Assembly: GCA_009746045.1 (NCBI GenBank)
Contig: RPFO01000082.1
Location: 2,697,266 to 2,761,265, forward strand
Length of the DNA: 64,000 nt
Direction of reading: 5' to 3'
DNA from: Mesostigma viride
Lineage: Eukaryota > Streptophyta > Mesostigmatophyceae > Mesostigmatales > Mesostigmataceae
This document shows positions 8,844 through 18,988 of this stretch, piece by piece. A model generated the notes under the pieces. That model was not told where the DNA came from. It saw only the letters and a list, made by a program, of their open reading frames with translations, and ran no database searches. Positions within the stretch are counted from its first letter, which is position 1; every line of letters starts with the position of its first letter. A program made the translations under genes and the position numbers.

Positions 8844-11800
8844 AGTATATATGTGCTCGGTGCCCGGAAGCTCACTGCCAGCGGGTGTACTCCATTCACG
8901 GGCGCGCTCAGCTGACGCGCGCGCCTGTGTTGCTCAACGGCCCCTCAACCGGCCAGCAGTCCCGGCCCCCTCCCCCCCTCCCGCCTCGGCTCCCACCGGC
9001 TCCCAGCCCCCGCCGCCCGACTACTCGGCCAGTTGGCGTTGGCTTGACACGGTTCCCTGGGATGCATGCGCCATCAATTACCCGACGTCTACCCTGACCG
9101 ACCTCCCCCACCGCGCGCGTAGCCTTTTCGCGCAATGTGCAATCGTTTCTCTCCGGCGCATGCACGCCGCTCCGGACGACCCGCTGGGCTTTAAACTGCA
9201 CATGGTGACCCCCCGCCTGCTCCTCACCCCTCTCGGGCGTGGTGTGCGCGGCCTCCAGGGTGCGGTTATTGCCCGTTGCCGACGCTTTCTGCAGGGGGAC
9301 TGGGAGGGGCTGTTTGGCGTGCCGCCCCCGCGCACGGCCCGGCTGTCGGGGGAGGTCAACTTCGAGCGGGTGGCCGCCGACGTCATCCGCCTCGTCCGCG
9401 AGGGGCAGCTCAGCCGGGCCATGACCCGCTTGGAAATGGCCAAGCTGGCCCCCGCCAATGCGGCTACCCTGGCGGCCTTGGAGGCTCTTCACCCTGCGGA
9501 GCCCGGATTCCAGCTGCCCGTGCCGGACCCCCTGCCGGCCCCCCTCCGGCTGGACCGCGACTGCTTCCTGGAGGTGATGCGTGCGGTCCCGCGGGCTTCC
9601 TCTACCGGGCCGTCGGGCTGGCGCTACGAGCACTTGGAGGTCCTGGTGGGGCATGGGGGCGAGGACATTCTCTTTGACACCCTCATTGACCTGGCGGCTG
9701 GTCGCGTTCCTCCCGCTGCGCGCGAGTGGTTAGCGGGCGCTCGCCTCCTCGCTCTGCTCAAGGGTGTCTTGCCCCCCCCGAGGGCAAGGTGCGCCCGATC
9801 GCCTGCGGTGAGGTGCTCCGCAAGCTCGTGGGCAAAGTGATCTGCCGCCAAAAGGCGCCCGAGCTCCGTGCCTTTTTCTGCCCGCCCCTCGCAGCGGGTG
9901 AGACCTCGGTGGCGGCCCAGCTGGGGGTGACGACTCCAGGCGGGGCGGATATCCTCATCCATTCGGTGCAGGCCTACCTCGAGGCCCACCCCACCCACGC
10001 TGTCGTCAAGGTCGACTGCCACAACGCGTTCAACAGTCTGTCCCGCGCCAGCATGTTTGCGGCCGTCATGGAGTCCTTCGAGGACTTGTACGCTTGGACA
10101 GCCGTGTGCTACGGCCAGCCCGGCCAACTGGTTCACATCATGGAGGACGGCACTCGCGGCGGCCTGCTGTCGCGGTCGGGCACCCAGCAAGGGGACCCCC
10201 TGGGACCCCTGTACTTTGCCGCCCCCCTCCAGGGTTGCCTCCAAGCGGTCCATGCTGCCCACCCGGCGGTCGCTATTCAGGCCTACTTGGATGATATCTA
10301 CCTTCTGGGCCCTGTGCCGGACACCACCGCGGCTCTGCTGGCACTGCAGACCGCGGTGGCCGACATCAACCTCCAGTTGACCCTGGCCAAGTGCGCGGTG
10401 TACTCGCCCCAAGGTGATTGCTCCGGCTTTCCGCCCCAGCTCTTGGGCCGGGACGAGCGCCTCCATGGGTTGGATGTCCTCGGCGTTCCGGTTGGCGACC
10501 CCGCGTTTGTCATCGATGCTCTGCGGGCCGCCCTCGAGGCACGCACTGAGGTACTGCCCTTGATTGCGCGCCTTCATGATTCGCAGACCAAGGGTCTGCT
10601 TCTGTGGTTTTGCGCTCACCCTCGCGTCGTTCACTGGCTCCGGGGCGCTCTTCCGGCTCAGGTCCGGCTGGCCGCCGAGGGCCACGACGAACGCATCCAG
10701 TCGGCCTTGGCGCAGCTGGTCCCGGGCCCCGACCTCCCGCCACATGCTATTCGCATTGCCTCCCTGCCTGCACGGATGGGTGGCTGCGGTCTGACTCGTG
10801 CCGCCCGGCTGGCCCCAGCAGCATTTTTGGGCTCCGTCGCTCAGTCGTGGGCGGAAAGCTGCCGGCTCCTGCCCCTTTTGGCAACGGCAGCGCCTGACCT
10901 CCTGGACCCCAGCAGCCCTTTGCCCTTCGTCACCGCCATCCAGGAGGCCTATGCTGAGATCCAGCAGGCCTGTTCTCCCGTCCGTGCCGCTCAGGCGGTA
11001 CAGCGCCACCTCCCTCGCGGCACTCCCTCGGTCGCCTCCGTTCAATCTCCCGCCGCATTCCCTGCTCGCGTCATCGATAAACACCAGAAAACCTACGCGG
11101 GTATTCTGCACACGGCTGATTGGATTGCTCTTTTCGCGGACCTCAACGCCCAGGGACGTGCGTGGCTGTTCTCGCTTTCCTTGCGGAGTGTGGGCTCGGC
11201 GTACCTTCGTGCTCTTCCCATGGCCCCCCCATTCGCCTTGGCTCCCAGCCACTACTCGGTGGCGCTCCGGCACCAGCTATTTGCCCCGCAGCCTCTTGTT
11301 CCGGCCGGGCGGCCTTGTGGTAGCTGTGGGCAGCCGCTGGATCCCACGGGGACTCACTACCTTGCCTGCATGGGGGGCCAACAGAATCAGAATTGGTATT
11401 TGTATTTGCACACTGTCCTCCTGACGGTGGTGCTCGCCATGATTCGGTCGGTTTTCCCCCACGCGAACATCCGGTCCGAGGATGCGGATGGCGCTGCCTT
11501 CTATTCCCCCAACCACCGGCCTGACATCGTGGTGCTGGACTTTGAGGGGGGTGGCCGGCATCTGCTTATTGACGTTTCGGTGGCGCGGCCCTTGGCTCTT
11601 AGCCACGTGGCTGGGGCCTCCCTCACGGCAGGTTACACGGCGGACCGGGCGGAGCGGGCCAAGCTCCTGGCCTACGGCGACGTCGGGCACCATCGTGTGG
11701 TGCCCTTTGTCCTGGAGGAGTTTGGGGCCATGGGGCCCCTGACCTCCGCCTTCTTCAAGGAGTGTTGCCGGCTCCGGGAGGACCGGCTGGACCTGGAGGG

Positions 11801-12108
11801 CCAGCGGGCCCCATGGTCGGCGCGGACCTGGACGTCATATTGGCGTCAGCGCTTGTCGGTGGCGCTGACTCGGGCCATGGCTGACATCATGCTCCGCCGT
11901 ACGCGGGCTGATTTTGCGGTGCAGCAGGGCTATTCAGGTTCCTCCCGTTAGGCGTTTCCATTGGTCTTATCGTAGTATAGAGCTTTGACATGGCTCTGTA
12001 TATAGGTTTATAGCTGGGCGTTTGCTTTGGTTTGAGTGATTTCACTCTGCTGTAAGTAATTATATTTTTAAAATATATGTGCTACATATAATATACTCCC
12101 AACGGAGT
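8844..12108 (+). mobile_element. Non-LTR retrotransposon carrying reverse transcriptase and RLE
   Basis: Begins directly after the 5' end of ORF1 element copy 2. One long coding region (8851-11951) is followed by a 3' UTR of about 145 bases ending AT-rich, then TGTGCTACATAT and the hairpin at 12095-12108. The 3' UTR is unrelated to that of the ORF1 elements except for the final ~40 bases. It may be 5'-truncated: there is no obvious 5' UTR or N-terminal zinc finger. Confidence 0.8.
8851..11951 (+). pseudogene. Reverse transcriptase with zinc knuckle and restriction-like endonuclease (one frameshift)
   Basis: Frame 1 (8851 to about 9775) carries the N-terminal extension and STGPSGWRYEHLEVLV. 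Frame 3 (about 9770-11951) continues with EGKVRPIACGEVLRKLVGK, motif A KVDCHNAFNSLSRA (near 10010), motif B GTQQGDPLGPLYF, motif C AYLDDIYLLG (near 10284, the catalytic YLDD), and LTLAKCAVYS plus LDVLGVPVG for motifs D and E. After the thumb come a C-x2-C-x8-H-x4-C knuckle (CGSCGQPLDPTGTHYLAC, near 11325) and a PD-(D/E)xK-like site: RPDIVVLD (11518) with LLIDVSVARPL (11562). This layout matches RLE-type non-LTR retrotransposons, which nick a target and prime cDNA from it. The frames meet at an 8-base C run (9772-9779), so a one-base loss or gain, real or from assembly, is the simplest explanation. Confidence 0.85.
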
Positions 12109-12512
12109 TATTCTGATTTGGCACGCCGCAAAGGTGAAAACCATTTGCGTACAGTGCCGGTCCGCGGAAAACGCGGAAAACGCGATCTGCAAATGAATCC
12201 GACCAGACTGTAGTCGAACTGGGGACCTCTCTCACCAACTTTTGCTGACTATAGGACGGACGTCTCTGGATCCTAGGGCATCGCCAACTTACACCTACAG
12301 TCATCCGCACCTACAGTTCTCCTTTCCGGGGAGTGATGCAAGCCTTTCGGATTTGGTACTAGATAAATCATTCGAGATCTGTGTGTAGGAGTACTACACA
12401 CGTGTCTGCACGCGAGACTTGTTCAGTCTCGCAACGTGAGACGGGCTGAACACGGCTGGAACCTTCTTTATTAGAAGGGGGCGTAGCCGGTACTATCGAG
12501 ATCAGCCAGTAC
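12109..12512 (+). repeat. 412-bp repeat, single copy
   Basis: Starts right after the hairpin of the reverse-transcriptase element with TATTCTGATTTGGCACGCCG and ends near GGGGGCGTAGCCGGTACTAT. About 95 percent like the copy at 13309-13720. Its tRNA-like B box (minus strand) is decayed here. Confidence 0.8.
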
Positions 12513-12519
12513 TATCGAG

Positions 12520-13297
12520 CTTAAGGACCAGCTCCTTACCCTCATGGGCCTGGTAGGTGAGGTAGAACTGCGTGGGTGCCACCGCCTTCCCCACTCACGG
12601 AACAAGGCGGCTCCCCCACAAGTCCTTCTCACCTTCCCCTCCCGTGAGGACGTACAAGCAGCGGTTCCTCTCTCGTCGCAAGCGGTTGCACGACCTCAAC
12701 TGGACGCTGGACGACGACCTGACCCCCGCTCAGCAGCAACAGCGACGACGGTGACCTGTGGCCTGAATACCTCCGCCACAAGCAGGACCCCCAGCAGCCC
12801 AAGGTGTACGTACTGGAGGGGCGGGGACCTGATGATCAACTCACAAGATGTGGACGCCCCCAGCGGGCTAGACTAGAATAGCCCTAGCTTGACTTCATTG
12901 GTAGTCACTGTTGCCATGGCAGCCATGCTTAGAATGTTTGCATGCCTAGCTGTGCCACCATACCTAGTCACGTGCACCGCTCACGCACGGTACACAACCA
13001 GCCATAGCCTTAATTAGCTTAGTCTTTGTACAGCCATGCTACGTCATGGCTTCGATCAGATTACTACTTGCCCACGCTCCTTGCTATGATGTGCTCACAT
13101 GGGTCTTATTGCACCCACAGTACGTTTGCCGGATCGGTAGCATGTCTTTTTTAGCTAGCGCGCCCGAATGCAGCTGTGGCATGCCTTTGGCATGAAGGAG
13201 ACTGGGGGTCTCTGCCCGTTCTCCTGTTGTGCACACACAGGGATTAAAAGCACTTCGGTGCTCCGAGACTCCCCAACGGGAGCACGAGTTTAATTAA
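12520..13297 (+). mobile_element. Family-2 ORF1 element, decayed, with 3' hairpin and TTAA tail
   Basis: The left part (12530-12860) is a diverged ORF1 C-terminal region: LMGLVGEVELRGCHRLP and PPQVLLTF in one frame, then FLSRRKRLHDLNWTLDDDL and TPAQQQQRRR in another. 12861-13260 is its 3' UTR with no other gene. The hairpin is at 13269-13282 (stem CTCCC/GGGAG, loop CAAC), followed by TTAATTAATTAA. The protein part is only about 50 percent like copies 1-3, so this is a second family, and it is broken. Confidence 0.65.
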
Positions 13298-13308
13298 TTA
13301 ATCGAGAT

Positions 13309-13798
13309 CAGCCAAGCGTATATTCTGATTTGGCACGCCGCAAAGGTGAAAACCATTTGCGTTCAGTGCCGGTCCGCGGAAAATGCGGAAAACGCGATCT
13401 GCAAACGAATCCGACCGGAATCGAACTGGGGACCTCTCGCACCAACTTTCGCTGACTATAGGACGGACGTCTCGATCCGGATCCTAGGGCATCGCCAACT
13501 TACAACTACAGTCATCCGCAAATTAAAGTTCTCCTTTCCGGGGAGTGATGCAAGCCTTTCGGATCTGGTACTAGATAAATCATTCGAGATCTGTGTGTGT
13601 AGGAGTACTACACACGTGTCTGCACGCGAGACTTGTTTGAACAGTCTCGCAACGTGAGACGGGCTGAACACGGCTGGAACCTTCTTTATTAGAAGGGGGC
13701 GTAGCCGGTACTATCGAGATCAGCCAAGCGTATATTCTGATTTGGCACGCCGCAAAGGTGAAAACCATTTGCGTTCAGTGCCGGTCCGCGGAAAACGG
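13309..13798 (+). repeat. Tandem 412-bp repeat (one full unit plus a truncated second)
   Basis: CAGCCAAGCGTATATTCTGA recurs at 13309 and 13721, giving a 412-bp period. The second unit is cut after ~78 bases, inside CCGCGGAAAACG, and joined to GGAGTTATGTTT, which resembles an element 3' end. On the minus strand at 13430-13415 lies CCCAGTTCGATTCCGG, close to a tRNA B box (GGTTCGANTCC). A stretch before it (TCCGTCC) and one after it (GGTCGGA) could nearly pair like an acceptor stem. A tRNA-derived SINE is possible but the A box is poor. Confidence 0.6.
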
Positions 13799-14264
13799 AG
13801 TTATGTTTCTAATTCATGAATTTACTAATGATAATGATATTAATAATATCCCGAAATGCTAGACCGGCATGCGACAAAAGGAAACTGCGCCCATGTCAAA
13901 GAGGAAGGACCGTAAAGAAAAGACCTATACATGATTTAGTTATTAAAATTACACATAATGGATCGATAAGCTTACAGTGCGGTTTCCATTGAGGGTGTTT
14001 CCTCTTCAAATGCATGCGGGCGGGAGCTCCTTATCACTCTGACTTTTTGGCAATGCAACATAATGCAACCTATCATGGCTCTGCACTCAGCGCATCACAC
14101 ATGATCCGCCATGCTTCCGGCCACTTAGAAGGTAATAAGCAGGTGGCGTGGTCTGCGGCTCTGCACAGTCGGAGCTCAACGACACACTCAACCCTGTGGC
14201 ATTGCCTGCACAGTGCAGCCAACACTTGAAACCCTAACGGGCGACACTTTTGACGCCTTGCCGA
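13799..14264. other. Region downstream of the MINDY-4 gene, no gene seen
   Basis: AT-rich up to 14000, then mixed composition. It lies after the stop of the minus-strand gene and should include its 3' UTR. No repeat or RNA gene recognised. Confidence 0.4.
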
Positions 14265-17200
14265 TCACAAGATCGGGTCGGTGCCGTTCCAGTCGATGGT
14301 GACCTGAGGCCACTTGGTGCGGATCACATTCTCCAACGGTGGCGTCATGTCGGAATCCCCCGTGACGTCGCCCTTATCTGTTCCAACGAAATAAGCAGCG
14401 CATGGGAATGGGCGTCAGCAAGGAATGCAAGCACGATATGATCTCCTCGCCCTGGTCCATGCACCCCAACATCCATTGGCGAAAGCTGGTCGCTTCACAT
14501 ACGTGAGCACCGTTGCATGTGATCTGCTAGTGCGAAGGATGTCCATTTCGTGATTACTACAGGCAAGGAAGCCTTCTAGCGTTTCATACCCAGGGGAAGG
14601 GGAAATTGAAGCAGCAGGGGGCAGGAACCATATTCCTTGCCACGGGGGGTGGACTGTCGTGCTGCAGCGCCAGTGCATGGGCTCAGTAAATCCCAGATGC
14701 TCACGCAGTGCGATTGTGACCGTTGTAGGTGACCGCTGAGTGAATAGCCACCTCGCTTGTGATACGGCAGGTGCCTGTCCATACAACACTGTTGCTCCAT
14801 GGCAAAATGACAACCATTGCCGCGACAAGAACGAGCGCCCGCTGGGACCCCCCTGTCGCAGTTCTGCCATGGCACCTGAGCCCTGAGAGGACCAGTGGGC
14901 TTCTAGCTAGGGGACCATTGGACTCTTAGCACCATCAGCTATGTAGGCTTGCCCATCCGCGACTCTTTATGGTAATCCTGCATGGTCCACACCGCATGCG
15001 TAACAGCATGCGTACCGATGGTGAGCCGGATCAAGTCCTCCTGCCTCGACAGACCGTCATAGTAGAACAGGTCAAAGGGGCACCTCCCCTTGATAGCGTT
15101 GGCATCGGTGGTGAAGAGCACGCTGAAGTGGCTCTCGGAGCACACCACCCAGATCGGGTGCATCGGCTCCTTGAGGTAGTGGCCCACCTGCGGGCGCGCG
15201 GTGCCAGGAGAGCAAAGGTGAGAAGGGGAGCGGGTTGTCCATTCAGGACAGGGCATGCGCCGCATGAACAAATAGGACAAGATGGGGGCGTAAGGCACAC
15301 ATGTTTCCAAGACTCAACGCCAACCTTGGACGCACGTATGGACCTCTCAGCGATTAAGATTCAAGTATGAAGTAACTTAACCCTAAACATACTCCAAGCA
15401 ACTTTGCCCTCAACGTACTCAAAGTAACTTTGCCCCACATAATTTTTTTCCCGCTACGTAGACAATAAAGCTCCCTGGCCATCAATGTGCCTCAACATAC
15501 TTGAAGTGTCGTTTCCCTGCACGCACAAGAAATACATCAATGGCCATTACGTACCTCGACGTACTTGAAGTGCTCGAAGAGGGTCAGCAGCCCCACCTCG
15601 GCACGCTCGTACACGCCGCGCATGACCAGGTCGTCCACCTTGAGCTCGCGGTCAAACACGTTGCTGTGCGCATGGCCCAGGTTCACCAAGTTCACCAGAT
15701 CCTGCGCGCACGGCACCAGCATGGGTATAGGCGTTTGGCTCGTTGGTGTCAGGGTGGGTTGGGATGGGTCAGGATGGGTCAAGATGGGTCAGGATGGGTC
15801 AAGATGGGTCAGGATGGGTCAGGATGGGTCAAGGTGGGTCAGGATGGGTCAGGATGGGTCAAGGTGGGTCAAGATGGGTCAAGATGGGTCGGGATGGGTC
15901 AGGATGGGTCAAGATGGGTCAAGAGGGTCGGGATGGGTCAGGATGGATCAACATGGGTCAAGATGGGTCAAGATGGGTCGGGATGGGTCAGGATGGGTCA
16001 GGATGAGTCAGGATGAGTCAGGATGGGTCAGGATGGGTCAGGATGAGTCAGGATGGGTCGATATGGGTCAGGAGAGGTCACTGGTGGTCAGGCTGGGGTG
16101 GTAAACAGCCCCTCAGGAGAGAGACGCAACGCAACGCTTTGTGCGATGTCAGATGTGATTGATGAAGACGTCCTGTTGGGTGAGCATAGAGCAACCTCTT
16201 AAGGTGAGGGTCCGGGCGCGAATTTTTTGGCGCCGAAAAAATTCGCGGTACCCGTCCGTACCGTGAAAAAGTGGTGCACGGTGCGCGCACCCCTAGCGGA
16301 GCTGGCCATGGCGACGGCTTTCAGGCAAAACTAGACAAATATAAAAAGCGGAATGCAGAGAAATTGCGAGAATCTTGAAGGCGATGAGTTTATGATGTTA
16401 CTTCATCGCTAAGTTTGTGCGCTTTGCAATGTCGATAGTTTTATTGATGACCATCGCCACGGGGGTCCAATCTGATGTTTTCGTCGAGAGGAATAAATTA
16501 GAATGCACGCTGGCGGCGGTGATTGTCAGGTTTTATGGGCGTTACTTAGCGTCAAGGATGCGTTTGCATTGTCAATAGAGAATCCTAAAGAAATTCGCCG
16601 GGGTTTTGCAAGATTTCCGTCATTTTCGGTAAGACACTGTCCAGGCTCGCCGGATGCGCGTCTCATCCTTCCATGGAAGGTTGGTCTTTCTTGCGCCACT
16701 GGGCATATGACACTGCCGGTAATGGTACGATCCCGTGCTTAGCGTCCCCCTATGAATGTTTCGCTTCTTTAAATGGTTGTCAACGCAAGTTTTCGCCTTC
16801 TATCCGCGCAGTTAGCGCCAGGTAGCATGCCATTCCGTGATGCGCATCGCCAGATTCCTGGCAGCTTTCAGTGATTTTATCTAGGTTGCATCGCTGGGAC
16901 GTGTCAAATCATGAGCCGTGGCATGTTGGCAAGTTGTAAGGGATTTGTCGAGTGGTTTCCTGGAAGGAGTTTGGTAAAAACACTCAGTTTTGTATGAATA
17001 TTGACGCAGCCTTTCTTAGCAGTGGTTTCAGTGTGCTTAGAGGCTCACAAGGTTGAGGTTGTTTCTTAGCAAACAATCGCGCTGAAAAGAAAAGCTATAG
17101 TGGGCGTTCTGAGGGGCATATTGCATGGGTGGAACTGCATGTAGGTAGGGGATACCGTTGTTTTCTTGGCCTCTCTCCCACTGAATTATGAGACAGCCCT

Positions 17201-18954
17201 GTCATATGCTAGCAAGGCAAAGTAACCATGGTAAGAAGCCCTGGCACGCAGCATTTATGATTAGTATGCTTTCTCTGTGGACTGTCTGTTGTTCCCCTTG
17301 GTTGGGCAATCAGTGGATATGGCTTTCTAGGGTCTATTTGCATTGGACACCTTGGTTTTGGTATGATGATCACAGCATACGCCTAGAATTTGCTTCAGAA
17401 GTGCTGGCTAGACATGTAGAGCTACCTGCCTTGTTGCTGTGCACACACCCATGAGGTTGCCCGTGCCAAGGTAAGGCAAGGGCACATGAGGTGCCCAGCC
17501 ACCTCCTTGTACGTTGTGCTCGAATTGGGCATGGTCTGGGGCCATTTGGATGGCATAGAAAGTGTTAGTGTGCCTTAATACTCACTATTGCCTTCCTTAG
17601 CGGCTGCACAGGTGGCCAACTGCCAAACGCTATAACTTCCACGTTTGTAGTCAGAATAAGCTCAAACTTTGTGGGATTGTGTATGCCCATGTCTAGTATT
17701 TGTGTATATCTCCCCAGGGTCAAATTGTGTGTCTATGATTTGTTTTATTTTTTTCAGCCCCCAAAAGTACCTCTTTTGGGGGAAAATTAATAACTGATGA
17801 AATACTCACCATTTTGGGGTGCCAATTAGGTGGAAAATTTGCAAACTGGGGCAACTAAATGGGAATATATTGAAACATGCAAAAAGATACCCCCATTGTC
17901 CTAGGCAGAATGTGCTATAAATAGCGTCTTTTGCTATTTTTAGCACAATACGAGCGTGTAACTGTGCATACCACCCTCAACAAGTGGTGGGACGGACCCC
18001 CAGACATCCTATTTACATGCCAAAATCATCTCTTGGGTCCCCCCCAGGTCAACAGTACATGTTATTCCATGGTATGGTTTCAGGGGGGCTGGCACCATAC
18101 CCTCACCTTAAGGGGCGTTCCTTGAACTGACTATACCAACTGACAAGGGCCCTCAGACCTGCAGGATGGGGAAGGATGATACGGGCTGGCAACCAATGAG
18201 TGCCAAAGCTGTGCCTAAACGACGACGCCGTACCTGTGTCCAACAGCCATGCACAACCACGTGCCTGCGTGCTATCATCATACCTGTTTGCAGTAGCCAT
18301 GCACACCCACGTGCCGGTGTGCTACCGCCCTACCTGCGTGCAGTATCCGTGAGCGCCCATGAGCGCGTTGTTGGGGTCATCCATGTCCTCTACCACCGTG
18401 CTGATGCCACGCGTGAGGATGAGGGACGTGAGCAGCAGGAGGATGCCGTGCCCCTGCGGGTCCATGAACTGGTGACAGGTGGTGTGGGGGCGCGTGACAT
18501 GCGCACGTCAGGACATGCATAAGCCAGGCAAGGCACGAGCAGACGATATATCAAGAGGCACGCAAGGGACGTTCCAACCACGGCAGAGATTGTAGAGGTT
18601 GAAATTTCACTGGAGATACGAAAAAAAGAAAATATTTATCCCGTGGAAGGGAACAGCGTGCAGGGGCGGGCATGGTTTGCCAGAAGGCATTCTTGGAAAC
18701 CATGTACGTCCTACTGCTGTTGGGTACACCGGAGATATGATTGCGTGCTTTTACCGTCTGCAACTGATTTGGGGACCCTCTGCGATGCATACTACACACG
18801 CGGTAGTGCCTTGGGAAGATAATTATCTATTTACCTCCACTTGGTCGGGCATCGCTTGGCTGCGGGGACCAGAAGTGCACGAGGATGCCTCCAACTTTGA
18901 ATGCATGGCGAAGGTGTTTTCCTTCTCTTCCCCTAAAGTCGTCTCACCCCTAAC

Positions 18955-18988
<34 letters not shown>

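Noticed and set aside
9624-11273. 549-residue open frame on the minus strand opposite the reverse transcriptase
   Set aside because: Shadow of the GC-rich RT gene; no motif, and RT motifs fix the plus strand.
13400-13510. Functional tRNA gene on the minus strand
   Set aside because: Only the B-box-like part is good; no clear A box, anticodon arm or 7-bp acceptor stem, and the copy at 12109 has lost it.
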